Source: JADLHS01 sp049840435 (lineage in GTDB: Bacteria; Verrucomicrobiota; Verrucomicrobiia; Limisphaerales; JADLHS01). From it: a stretch of DNA of 64,000 nucleotides. Location: assembly GCA_049840435.1 (NCBI GenBank), contig JASGKY010000042.1, positions 124,001 through 188,000 on the forward strand. The letters are read 5' to 3'. The notes beneath the pieces are model-generated. The model was not told the origin of the DNA, did not search any database, and saw only the letters and a list, made by a program, of their open reading frames with translations. A program made the translations under genes and the position numbers. Below, one piece after another: positions 56,411 to 64,000 of this stretch; position 1 is the first letter of the stretch; the number at the start of each line of letters is the position of its first letter.

Positions 56411-57397
56411 TCATGGCGTCGGCGTCGGAATCCGTTGCTTGATGGCGTCAATGCGCTCCCGCGCCAGATCGGCGTATGGAGAATTCGCACCGTTCAACAG
56501 CACTTCGTTGTAATAGACTAGCGCGCCATTCCACTTCTTCTGTTTGGCGTAGAATTGCGCGATCATAAAGTTTCCGCGGGCCTGTTCGTTCTTCAAGGCC
56601 ACAATGATTTCCCGCACTTCTGGGACACGTTTCTCTTGCGGATACAGCGCGATGAAATCGTTGAACGTCGCAATAGCCTGCCCGGCCGTGCCCTGATCGT
56701 ATTCCGCCGTCTGCGCCTGCTTGTAATACGACATGCCCGCGAGATACAACGCATCCGCCGCGATGAGCGGCCGGTCATGATACCGGTCCGCCGCGCGCTC
56801 GTACGCCGCCACGGCTTCGGGATAATTCTTGTCTTTGACGTAGGCCGCCCCGATCTGCAACTGCGCCTTGGGGGCTACCTCGCTGTAAGGACCGCTGGCG
56901 ACGATCTTTTCAAACAACCCCGCCGTCTTTTCCATGCTCGGTAAAAACGGGATGTAGCCCCAGAGCCGGAACCTCTGCCCGGCCAGAAACCGCAACCCGA
57001 TCTCATACTGCCGCTCCAGCGCCTCGTTGAGTTTGTCGCTCTTCGGATATTTGGTGAACATCTTCTGATATTCGTTGAACGCCTTCTCATCATTGCCATC
57101 GATTTCATGGCAGCGGGCCAGCAGGTATTGGGCGCCAGGGGCGTAATCCGAAAGCGGCCATTTACGGAGCAGATAAGCGGAGGATTTTGAGGCGAGCGAA
57201 TAATCCTTGTTATCGAATGCATCCTGGGACACAGCCAATTGGTCTTTGGCTTGTTCACGCCGCCACTTACCACCACTACCATAGGATTCATACGTCCAGC
57301 CTTCCCCGGGTGTGTAAACCAGCGGCGCGGGCGAACGATTGGCGCACAACATCACAGATGCGATGAGGCCCAAGAGAAATATGAACCGACGACTCAT
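56411..57397 (-). CDS. BamD-like tetratricopeptide outer-membrane assembly protein
   Basis: A protein of about 328 residues starting at MSRRFIFLLG, with a signal segment (FIFLLGLIASVMLCA). No perfect lipobox is present (MLC). The body is TPR-like: AFDNKDYSLASKSSAYLLRK, APGAQYLLARCHEIDGNDEK, EYQKMFTKYPKSDKLNEAL and PKAQLQIGAAYVKDKNYPEA, ending in a further helical pair. This is the architecture of BamD/ComL, the lipoprotein subunit of the barrel-assembly machine, with extra repeats compared with Proteobacteria. It may instead be a general YbgF/Tol-Pal-like TPR protein. The gene is followed after one base by the LptE-like gene. Confidence 0.8.
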   Translation of the reverse strand: MSRRFIFLLGLIASVMLCANRSPAPLVYTPGEGWTYESYGSGGKWRREQAKDQLAVSQDAFDNKDYSLASKSSAYLLRKWPLSDYAPGAQYLLARCHEIDGNDEKAFNEYQKMFTKYPKSDKLNEALERQYEIGLRFLAGQRFRLWGYIPFLPSMEKTAGLFEKIVASGPYSEVAPKAQLQIGAAYVKDKNYPEAVAAYERAADRYHDRPLIAADALYLAGMSYYKQAQTAEYDQGTAGQAIATFNDFIALYPQEKRVPEVREIIVALKNEQARGNFMIAQFYAKQKKWNGALVYYNEVLLNGANSPYADLARERIDAIKQRIPTPTP

Positions 57398-57457
57398 GTG
57401 CGGACGGTACCGACGCCCGCAAATCAAGTCAAGAATCCCAGCCGGAGTTACCCGCCC

Positions 57458-57964
57458 TCAACCTTTGTATACGATCATCACTGCGTATTCGGACATCAAT
57501 TTCTGTGAACCGATATCCAGGTGCGTGTAGGTCAGCGGCGTGACGCTAACAATGTGGGATTCACCGACTTTCTGCAGAAACTCGCTAACCATCTCATCGA
57601 ACCGGTCGTGCCCAACCTCGACACAGTCCGTATGCCGGATGGTTTTGACGCGCAGTTTTCGGTCGGATTCCTTGGCGGCAACTTCAAGCGGCTTGGCCGC
57701 CTTCTCAATCAGACTGGCGGTAGGCTTGGCGTGAACCGGCACTTTGAGATGCATCTCAACCTTGGCCGCAGCCGACGTAGAGATAGGATTGACCGGATGC
57801 GCCGGATCCTGCGGCGGCATCACCGGCAGGTGGGTACTGGAACGGGGCGCCGCCGGAATGACGATTTTTTCGGAACAGGAAGGGCAATTGATTTCTGAGC
57901 CGGCCCCGCTGGCGTCCACCGCAAGTTCCTGTTCACATTTCGGGCAATTGAAGATGATATCCAT
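57458..57964 (-). CDS. Zinc-ribbon protein of unknown function
   Basis: A protein of about 168 residues beginning MDIIFNCPKCEQELAVDAS. The first 40 residues form a zinc ribbon with two CxxC pairs (NCPKCEQ, NCPSCSEK). A Pro/Ala-rich linker (about 40-95) leads to a small C-terminal alpha/beta domain (KTIRHTDCVEVGHDRFDEMV, SEFLQKVGESHIVSVTPLTY, LMSEYAVMIVYKG). The same ribbon type is found in the kinase at 54885-55889. The final domain looks like a compact signalling or binding module, but no family was recognised. Cytoplasmic; function unknown. Confidence 0.75.
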   Translation of the reverse strand: MDIIFNCPKCEQELAVDASGAGSEINCPSCSEKIVIPAAPRSSTHLPVMPPQDPAHPVNPISTSAAAKVEMHLKVPVHAKPTASLIEKAAKPLEVAAKESDRKLRVKTIRHTDCVEVGHDRFDEMVSEFLQKVGESHIVSVTPLTYTHLDIGSQKLMSEYAVMIVYKG

Positions 57965-58055
57965 AGGCCTCAAGTTGGTTCGACGGTGCGGCGAGCCTAT
58001 GCCTCCCCTGAAAGCCTGACCAGAAAAAAGTTTCTGCTCGGAAAATAACTAACGT

Positions 58056-58072
58056 CCGACTGCGACTGTCGG
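58056..58072 (-). terminator. Possible short terminator after msrB
   Basis: Arms ccgac (58056-58060) and gtcgg (58068-58072) form a 5-bp stem with a 7-nt loop. On the minus strand ACGTTAGTTATTTTCC follows, about ten bases from the stem. Weak support. Confidence 0.3.
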
Positions 58073-58075
58073 GGT

Positions 58076-58606
58076 CTACTTTTTGTCCTTGGGATCAGCC
58101 TCAAACTGAATTGCGCCTGAGTTGATGCAATAGCGCAAGCCGGTGGGATTCGGACCATCATCAAACACGTGCCCCAGATGCCCGCCGCACTTGGAACACA
58201 TGACTTCCGTACGTGTCATGAAATGACTGTCATCCTTGGCTTCAGCGATGACATTAGAAGCCGCCGGGGCATAAAAGCTCGGCCAACCACAGCCCGAATC
58301 AAACTTGGTCTCCGACACGAACAGCAGTTCGCCACACCCGGCACAACGATACGCACCTTTGCCCTTCGTGTTCCAATACTCGCCGGTGAAGGCTCGCTCC
58401 GTGCCCTTCTTGCGCAAAATCTCGTATTGCTCGGGCGTCAGCTGCTTTTTCCACTCTTCGTCGGATTTGATGACTGTGGGATTCATATTCGTGGCAGTAG
58501 TTGAGGGCGGTGACTTCACGCCAGAAACCTTTTCCGGCCCGGACGAGGAATTACATCCCACCAGCAAGGCAGCAGCAGTGCAAAGGCTGAGATAAAGAAC
58601 GACTTT
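58076..58606 (-). CDS. msrB: Peptide-methionine (R)-S-oxide reductase, lipoprotein form
   Basis: A protein of about 176 residues that repairs R-methionine sulfoxide. It starts at MKVVLYLSL, with a lipobox (AALLVGC) that would anchor it in the envelope; the Ser/Thr-rich linker (about 20-45) fits that. The MsrB domain has EEWKKQLTPEQYEILRKKGT, YRCAGCGELLF and CSKCGGHLGHVFDDGP (four zinc Cys), GCGWPSF and the catalytic Cys in GLRYCINSGAI. It is complete and typical. It follows gatA by 84 bases on the minus strand. Confidence 0.96.
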   Translation of the reverse strand, partial: KVVLYLSLCTAAALLVGCNSSSGPEKVSGVKSPPSTTATNMNPTVIKSDEEWKKQLTPEQYEILRKKGTERAFTGEYWNTKGKGAYRCAGCGELLFVSETKFDSGCGWPSFYAPAASNVIAEAKDDSHFMTRTEVMCSKCGGHLGHVFDDGPNPTGLRYCINSGAIQFEADPKDKK

Positions 58607-58690
58607 CATGTTCACGACATTGGTTCGTCGGGCTAACAATCTGACCCTTACAACCCTCGCCTTGTTCGGAATAATCTAGCCGGAAACCGA

Positions 58691-60157
58691 CTAAGCCGCC
58701 AATGGCGCGCGCTCCTTGTGCCACGGCGTGCTTTGCTCGTAGGCATGGGCGATCTTAAGCAAGGCTTCCTCCCCAAACGGCTTGCCGAGCAATTGCAGCC
58801 CGATCGGCAGCTTGGGCGACTTCGTGAAGCCACACGGCAGACTCACGCCGCAGATGCCCGCGAGGTTGCATGAAATGGTGAACACGTCGGAAAGATACAT
58901 CTGCAGCGGATCATCCGACTTTTCACCGATCTTGAACGCCGCCGTCGGCGCGGTGGGCGTCACGATGGCATCCACCTTTTCGAAGGCGTTGAGGAAATCC
59001 TGCCGGATGAGCGTGCGGACTTTTTGCGCGCGCAGATAATACGCATCGTAGTAACCACTGCTCAACACATACGTGCCAAGGATAATGCGCCGCTTCACTT
59101 CCGGACCAAAGCCCGCGCCGCGCGTGTTGCGATACAGTTCAATCGGATCTGCACCATCCACCCGGGCGCAGTAACGAATGCCATCAAAGCGCGCCAGATT
59201 CGCTGAAGCTTCCGCCGGGGCGATGATGTAATACGTCGCCGCCGCATATTCCGTGTGCGGCAAAGAAATTTCCTCCACCGTTGCGCCAAGTGACTGAAGC
59301 TGCTTCACCGCTGCGTCCACCGCGGCTTTTACCTCCGGATCGAGGCCGCCGATCATGTATTCCTTCGGCAAGCCGAGACGAAGTCCCTTGATGTTTCCAT
59401 CGAGCGCCTTGGTGTAATCCGGCACGGACTGATTCACGCTCGTTGAATCACGTTGGTCGTGACCGCTGATGACATTGAGCAACGTCGCCGTGTCGCGCAC
59501 GTCCTTGCAAAACGGCCCGACTTGGTCGAGCGACGACGCAAACGCCACCAACCCATAGCGCGAAACGCGGCCATAAGTCGGCTTCAACCCCACACAACCA
59601 CAGAGCGCCGCCGGCTGGCGGATTGAACCACCGGTATCCGTTCCGAGCGTGGCGATCACCTCATCCGCCGCCACGGCCGCCGCCGAACCGCCGGACGAAC
59701 CGCCCGGAATGCGCGTCGTGTCCCATGGATTGCGCGTGATGCCGAATGCGGAATTCTCCGTCGAGCTGCCCATCGCGAACTCGTCCATGTTCAATCGCCC
59801 GAAAATGATCGCGCCCGCGGCCTTGAGTTTTTCGATGACCGTTGCGTCGTAGGGGGAAACGAAGTTCCCGAGAATCTTCGAGCCGCAGTTCAGCGGATGA
59901 TTCTTTACTGCGAGCACGTCCTTGATGCCGATGGGCACACCGAGCAAAGGGCGATTAGTCGCACCACCTTGGGCCATTTCCTTATCAATCGCATCCGCCC
60001 GGGCGAGCGCGTCGGCAGCATTATGACTGATGAACGCGTGAATCTGCCCGTCCACCTTGGCAACGCGGTCGAGGCAGGCCTGCGTGGCTTCACGCGCGGA
60101 GACTTCGCGCTGGGCGATCCGGGCCGTGAGTTCGGAAATCGTGAGTTGGTTCAGCAT
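58691..60157 (-). CDS. gatA: Aspartyl/glutamyl-tRNA amidotransferase subunit A
   Basis: A 488-residue amidase subunit. It releases ammonia from glutamine for conversion of Glu-tRNA(Gln) or Asp-tRNA(Asn) in the GatCAB complex. The amidase triad is visible: Lys in GVPIGIKDVLAVKNHPLNCG, cis-Ser in PGGSSGGSAAAVAADE and Ser in GTDTGGSIRQPAALCG. The start, MLNQLTISELTARIAQREVS, is typical. It follows gatC by 23 bases; gatB is not in the window. Confidence 0.97.
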   Translation of the reverse strand: MLNQLTISELTARIAQREVSAREATQACLDRVAKVDGQIHAFISHNAADALARADAIDKEMAQGGATNRPLLGVPIGIKDVLAVKNHPLNCGSKILGNFVSPYDATVIEKLKAAGAIIFGRLNMDEFAMGSSTENSAFGITRNPWDTTRIPGGSSGGSAAAVAADEVIATLGTDTGGSIRQPAALCGCVGLKPTYGRVSRYGLVAFASSLDQVGPFCKDVRDTATLLNVISGHDQRDSTSVNQSVPDYTKALDGNIKGLRLGLPKEYMIGGLDPEVKAAVDAAVKQLQSLGATVEEISLPHTEYAAATYYIIAPAEASANLARFDGIRYCARVDGADPIELYRNTRGAGFGPEVKRRIILGTYVLSSGYYDAYYLRAQKVRTLIRQDFLNAFEKVDAIVTPTAPTAAFKIGEKSDDPLQMYLSDVFTISCNLAGICGVSLPCGFTKSPKLPIGLQLLGKPFGEEALLKIAHAYEQSTPWHKERAPLAA

Positions 60158-60180
60158 CGTGGCGGGAAAGTTGGGGGAGG

Positions 60181-60468
60181 TTATTCCACGATTTTGGGAA
60201 CGACGAACAAGCCGCCGGATTTCTTCGGCGCATTGCGCAAGGCTTCTTCGTGCGGCAGCGAAGGCTTCACTTCATCCGCGCGGGTGACATTGACGGTCGG
60301 AACAGCGTGCGCGGTCGGCTCGACGTGCAAAACGTCCACGGACTTCAGTTGCTCGACGAAGCCGATGATGTTGCCGAGTTGCGCGCCAAGCTTCTTTTCC
60401 TCCTCGGGCGTGAGCGCGAGCCGGGCGAGGTGCGCCACGTATTTGACATCGAAATCAGTTCCAGCCAT
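60181..60468 (-). CDS. gatC: Aspartyl/glutamyl-tRNA amidotransferase subunit C
   Basis: A 95-residue subunit that stabilises GatA in the GatCAB complex. It starts at MAGTDFDVKYVAHLARLAL, the canonical GatC opening, then LTPEEEKKLGAQLGNIIGFV and EALRNAPKKSGGLFVVPKIV. The frame extends to 60504 but the twelve extra codons are not family-like. It lies between the HPr gene and gatA. Confidence 0.95.
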   Translation of the reverse strand: MAGTDFDVKYVAHLARLALTPEEEKKLGAQLGNIIGFVEQLKSVDVLHVEPTAHAVPTVNVTRADEVKPSLPHEEALRNAPKKSGGLFVVPKIVE

Positions 60469-60530
60469 GCGCGGGAAATTAGGGGGTTCCGGGCGAAGTT
60501 CCAAGTTTCAACTACAGCCAGCGCCGGACG

Positions 60531-60812
60531 TCAATCCTCGTCGAACTTCCGCTGGAGCAACGCTTCGATCTCCGTCACGGCGTCTTGCGCGTCGTTGCCA
60601 TTGGCATGGAGCGTCAATTTGCTGCCTGGGCCGGCGGCCAGCATCATCAACCCCATGATGCTCTTACCGTTCACGGTTTCGCCGTCCTTTTCCACCATGA
60701 TCTCACAAGTGAACCGGCTGGCCGTCTTCACAAACATGGCCGCCGGCCGGGCATGAATGCCCAGCTTGTTTTGCACCGTCAGTTCTTTGCTCAGCTTCTT
60801 TGCGCTCATCAA
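60531..60812 (-). CDS. HPr-family phosphocarrier protein
   Basis: A 93-residue protein. The phosphorylatable His is in NKLGIHARPAAMFVKTAS and the regulatory Ser in VNGKSIMGLMMLAAGPGS, which is the site used by HPr kinase. The C-terminal helix (AQDAVTEIEALLQRKF) completes the fold. HprK lies directly upstream (40 bases), so phosphorylation of the Ser is expected. No PTS sugar permease is in the window. Outside Firmicutes such pairs often serve regulation rather than sugar uptake, which is the inferred role here. Confidence 0.95.
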   Translation of the reverse strand: MMSAKKLSKELTVQNKLGIHARPAAMFVKTASRFTCEIMVEKDGETVNGKSIMGLMMLAAGPGSKLTLHANGNDAQDAVTEIEALLQRKFDED

Positions 60813-60852
60813 AACAGCCCCATGATTAAGCGAAATTCATGCGTCACGCCAT

Positions 60853-61809
60853 TCATTTCTGCTTGGCCGCAGCTTCCGCCGCCATCTGCGCGATCAACCG
60901 ATCATTCAACTCCTGCGCCGGATTGTAGCCGGTGATGGTCAGCTTGGTGTGCATGGCAGCCACTTCGATCAGTCGCGCAATGTCGCGACCGGGGCGGATC
61001 GGGATGATCATGTGCGGCACCTGCACGCCCAGAATCTCGATGAACTGCTGTTCCATGCCGAGCCGGTCCACATCCGGCACCTCGCTCCACGGCTTCAGGG
61101 AAATCACCAGGTCTACGCGCTTGTTAGAGCGGATACTCTTGATGCCGAACATCGCCGCCACGTTGATGATGCCGATGCCGCGCACTTCCATCCGGTCCTT
61201 GGTAAGCGGGGCCGCCGTCCCGATGACGTGTTTACCATCTTCGAGGTGAACTTTAATGACATCATCCGCTACCAAGCTGTAGCCGCGTTCGATGAGCGCG
61301 AGCACGCTCTCGCTTTTGCCGACGCCGCTTTCCCCCTTGATGATCACGCCGACACCGAGGATGTCCACCATGCTGCCCAGTTCCGTGCCGCGCGGGGCGA
61401 ACATGGACTCCAATGCCAGCGTCGCCTGATTGATGAAATTCATCGTGAGCTGCGGTGTACGGAAAATCGGGATCTGCGCCGTGTTGGCCGCTTCCACCAT
61501 CTGTTCATCCGGCCGCAGGCTGCGACTGCACACGAGACACGGCAGTTTGAAATCAAACAATTGCCGGTAACAGCCGGCGCGCTCCTCCGCCGTCAGCGAG
61601 CGCAGGAAAAAAATCTCGGCGTTGCCCAGCGCTTGCACGCGTTTGTAGGCGAAGTATTTCGTGAACCCCGCGAGCACGAGCCCAGGGCGGTTCACCGTCG
61701 GCTCGATGATCTCCCGCTTCAAACCGCCTTCCCCGGCGATCAGTTCCAGCTCCAACTCTTTCTCGTATTCTTTGAAAAACTGTTCGACCTTGATGACTTG
61801 ATGTTTCAT
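60853..61809 (-). CDS. hprK: HPr kinase/phosphorylase
   Basis: A protein of about 318 residues that phosphorylates and dephosphorylates HPr on Ser, linking carbon status to regulation. The start MKHQVIKVEQFFKEYEKELE is chosen; the frame is open to 61839. The N-terminal domain has PTVNRPGLVLAGFTKYFAYK and the kinase domain the Walker A loop GVIIKGESGVGKSESVLALI, LVADDVIKV, and the signature MEVRGIGIINVAAMFGI. It ends with HTKLTITGYNPAQELNDRLI. It is 40 bases upstream of HPr in the same direction. Confidence 0.96.
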   Translation of the reverse strand: MKHQVIKVEQFFKEYEKELELELIAGEGGLKREIIEPTVNRPGLVLAGFTKYFAYKRVQALGNAEIFFLRSLTAEERAGCYRQLFDFKLPCLVCSRSLRPDEQMVEAANTAQIPIFRTPQLTMNFINQATLALESMFAPRGTELGSMVDILGVGVIIKGESGVGKSESVLALIERGYSLVADDVIKVHLEDGKHVIGTAAPLTKDRMEVRGIGIINVAAMFGIKSIRSNKRVDLVISLKPWSEVPDVDRLGMEQQFIEILGVQVPHMIIPIRPGRDIARLIEVAAMHTKLTITGYNPAQELNDRLIAQMAAEAAAKQK

Positions 61810-61911
61810 GGCGTGCCGGACGGGAGGATAGGCTGCCAAGGGATTGATTCAACCCGAATCGCCCGAATCAACCCGCTCTTTCCCCGGAGCGCGCCCATCC
61901 TCCCGCCACAC

Positions 61912-64000
61912 TCACGCCGGCTGGGTGCGCTGCGACATCCGGCTCGTCCCCACCGCCACCACTACCCACAGCGCTAGGAATCCCACCGCGCCCACCGCGA
62001 TGCGTCCCAGCCAGTTCACGTTCTTGGTGTTCTCCGCGTGGAAACTCACCGTCATCGCCTTGCCCGTTTCTGTCTGCAACACCTGGGTGAACGAATGCCG
62101 CAATCCACGCGTCGGCAGATTCACCCGCAACGGCTGCACCTTGGCCACCGCCACTTCCTGTGCCTGCTGCAACTTCTCCCATTGCTGCTCGGCGGCCTTG
62201 TTGAAATAGGCATCCTGCTTTTGATCGCTGCCCACCGGTGCGTTCATCGCAGTGGATTGGTCGAACATCCCGTTGTTGCGGTACAAAAACTCCTGCTGCG
62301 CTTGCACGATGTTGCTCGCCTGGGCGCGGCGCAACTGTAGTTCCACCTCCTTCGTCTCCTCGGCATCGTCCCGCCCACCGCTCCGGTTCTGCACCCGCGA
62401 ATAATAATTCGCCGCGTCCTTCACATTGCCCTCCGCCAGCTTCTTCTTCACGTTGTCGAGTTCGGTCTTCACTCCCTTGGCTGCTTCCTGTTTCGCAGCG
62501 GATTCGCGCAACGAATAATCCAGGACTGAAAAACTCGCCTCATCGTTGACCGGCGGCAGGTCCGCTGTCATCGTCGCCATGGTCACGCCCGCTTCGCGCG
62601 TCATCGTGCCGCTGAACTCGTCGTATTGATAATCCGGCGGCAGGAACAGTTCCCAGCGCGCGTTCTTCAACGGCACATCCAGCGTCGGTGACACCAGACT
62701 CACCGCACCTTTGCCGCGCGGGAATTGATTCTGGTTCGTGCTGACGTAGGTGAGCTCCACCGCCAACGCCGCGTCATCACTGCCGGCGTTTTCCAATGGC
62801 AACAGCAGCTTCCCGTCCCGCAAGCTCGGCCGCACCGCCTGCCCCGCCACGAACGCCGACCACACCCGCGCGCCCGGCGGCAACACCACTTCCAGATGTT
62901 GCCGACCGTTGTTCCGCACCGCGACGGATAGCGACGTCATCATCTGTCCATCTTCCGCCACGACGGTGCTCAGGTGGACGGTTTCTGCCAACGCCTGCAA
63001 TACTTCCGCTTCCGAGTAACGCTTCACGTCCACCGCGAGCTTGTAACCCGGCCGCAGATACCGATACGCCAACGCCGTGTTCGCCTCCGCTGCTCCCGCC
63101 CACTCCGGCCATTCATGCGTGTCGAGCTTCAGCAATTCTGCCGCGCTCGCCTCCGTGATTTGCAGCGGCGCTTTCGCCACGATCGCCAGCGTGCCAGTTT
63201 CGCGTTCGACACCTTCGACACTCAGCTCCGCCAGATCAACCCGCTCGGCTGCCACACCGCGAGTCTGATCCCACGTCACGGTCAGCGTGTAGTTGCCGCG
63301 CACCTTGTTCTGCAGTTCCACGCGCCACACCTCACCCGTGTGGTCGCGTCGCCGGATGTTCGCGCCAGTGATCTCCACGTTTTTCAACGCCACCGGAATC
63401 TTCAGGCGCAGTTCCTTCACCGGTGCGTTCTGGATGTCGAACCGCACCTGCGCGCGACCGCTCACCTGCGTGTCGCTCACCGTCAACGTGCCCGCCACCT
63501 CGGCGCGCACCCACGGCGTGATGGTTTCCGTCGTCACCGTCAGTTTCCACGGCGCGGCCACGCCCGATTCCGCCGCAATAAATTTGTATGCCAGCAAACC
63601 TGTTTCATTCCCCCGCGGACTGCCACCTGGCAACAGCCCGACCGGAATCTCCGTCAATCCGTCGAACGTCGCCGTCTTTACCGACACCCCCGGCTCGGCG
63701 GAAACGGAAACGAACCCGGACAGCTTCTGCGTGCCGAGTGGTTGCACGCCCGTGAAGGTCAGTTCCTTCTCCAGACTTTTGACCGACTTCACCAAATCGA
63801 CCCGCAACGCATACGCGCCCGCCGTGCGTTCCTTGAGCGTCACCTCCACAACGCGCTCGCCGCCGTCCTTGCGTTCATTCCACTGCAACACATTCGCACC
63901 GGTCACGGACTCGATGCGATATTCCGCCGGCACCGTGAACTTTAGCCCGAACACCCCGACGCGTTTGATGACGTAATCAATCGTCGCCGTGAGGCTCAAC
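61912..64000 (-). CDS. Large envelope protein of unknown function (5' end outside window)
   Basis: The last 696 codons of a larger protein; the frame is still open at the window edge. Most of it is beta-rich, with repeating phrases such as YRIESVTGANVLQWNERK, VKELRLKIPVALKNVEITGA and NYTLTVTWDQTRGVAAERVD, which suggest tandem Ig-like domains in the periplasm. A coiled-coil stretch (about KTELDNVKKKLAEGNVKDAA to RRAQASNIVQAQQ) follows. Near the C-terminus comes one membrane helix (IAVGAVGFLALWVVVAVGTS) with a short basic tail, so the bulk is probably held outside the inner membrane. Similar large proteins occur in Planctomycetes and Verrucomicrobia. No function can be assigned. Confidence 0.8.
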   Translation of the reverse strand, partial: LSLTATIDYVIKRVGVFGLKFTVPAEYRIESVTGANVLQWNERKDGGERVVEVTLKERTAGAYALRVDLVKSVKSLEKELTFTGVQPLGTQKLSGFVSVSAEPGVSVKTATFDGLTEIPVGLLPGGSPRGNETGLLAYKFIAAESGVAAPWKLTVTTETITPWVRAEVAGTLTVSDTQVSGRAQVRFDIQNAPVKELRLKIPVALKNVEITGANIRRRDHTGEVWRVELQNKVRGNYTLTVTWDQTRGVAAERVDLAELSVEGVERETGTLAIVAKAPLQITEASAAELLKLDTHEWPEWAGAAEANTALAYRYLRPGYKLAVDVKRYSEAEVLQALAETVHLSTVVAEDGQMMTSLSVAVRNNGRQHLEVVLPPGARVWSAFVAGQAVRPSLRDGKLLLPLENAGSDDAALAVELTYVSTNQNQFPRGKGAVSLVSPTLDVPLKNARWELFLPPDYQYDEFSGTMTREAGVTMATMTADLPPVNDEASFSVLDYSLRESAAKQEAAKGVKTELDNVKKKLAEGNVKDAANYYSRVQNRSGGRDDAEETKEVELQLRRAQASNIVQAQQEFLYRNNGMFDQSTAMNAPVGSDQKQDAYFNKAAEQQWEKLQQAQEVAVAKVQPLRVNLPTRGLRHSFTQVLQTETGKAMTVSFHAENTKNVNWLGRIAVGAVGFLALWVVVAVGTSRMSQRTQPA

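Noticed and set aside
60949..61977. Plus-strand ORF of 342 codons
   Set aside because: It is antisense to hprK, and the translation is His/Arg/Asp-rich without recognisable domain.
1..64000. CRISPR array, prophage, insertion sequence or integron
   Set aside because: No regularly spaced repeats, cas genes, transposase or integrase motifs, or phage structural proteins were recognised on either strand.

Overview
The window most resembles a Verrucomicrobiota genome, probably of the Pedosphaera/Limisphaera kind. The signs are H-X9-DG pseudopilin-like proteins beside secreted glycosidases, autotransporter-associated beta-strand repeat proteins, LamG proteins, very large sensor kinases with OB-fold/PA14 periplasmic parts, and a zinc-ribbon Ser/Thr kinase. 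This assignment is inference from protein families; no rRNA or tRNA gene was recognised, and no CRISPR array or transposase.

Layout. (1) 1-8019, plus strand: two GH78 alpha-L-rhamnosidases (the first cut by the window edge) and a secreted DUF3863-like protein, followed by a scrap of a GH43 gene. (2) 8429-37577, all minus strand: a surface-glycan degradation and sensing region. Read in the direction of transcription it starts with a beta-repeat protein, a pseudopilin, a beta-repeat/double pectate-lyase-type beta-helix protein, a GH71/99-like hydrolase, a giant sensor kinase and a REC-REC-AraC regulator. After these come a second giant kinase with a NarL-type regulator, a four-LamG protein, a GH2 beta-mannosidase and another pseudopilin. 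The first six have short gaps and look like one transcription unit, functionally similar to Bacteroidetes hybrid two-component control of polysaccharide loci. (3) 38446-45100, minus: a module of TonB-dependent receptor, YfiR-like protein, CHASE8/HAMP/PAS kinase and NarL regulator, preceded by two polytopic membrane proteins that weakly resemble lycopene-cyclase-type proteins. (4) 45255-64000: mostly housekeeping genes: fmt, adenylate kinase, nnr, Gfo/Idh/MocA oxidoreductase, nadC, DMT transporter, AlkA-type glycosylase, signal peptidase I, protein kinase, LptE-like, BamD-like, msrB, gatA, gatC, HPr, hprK and a partial large envelope protein.

Four secreted proteins of unrelated architecture (GH78, LamG, and both beta-repeat proteins) end in the same type of 60-75 residue module, with a Trp in the middle and a terminal F-[FY]-[RQ]-[LT] motif. 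It may be a C-terminal sorting or anchoring tag. Three perfect hairpins occupy the gaps of the beta-repeat/pseudopilin/pectate-lyase cluster.

A caution for any user: at least thirteen small indels break nine otherwise well-preserved genes, including signal peptidase and LptE. Several lie in homopolymers or short tandem repeats. The best explanation is sequence error, so these genes are annotated as single genes with frameshifts.
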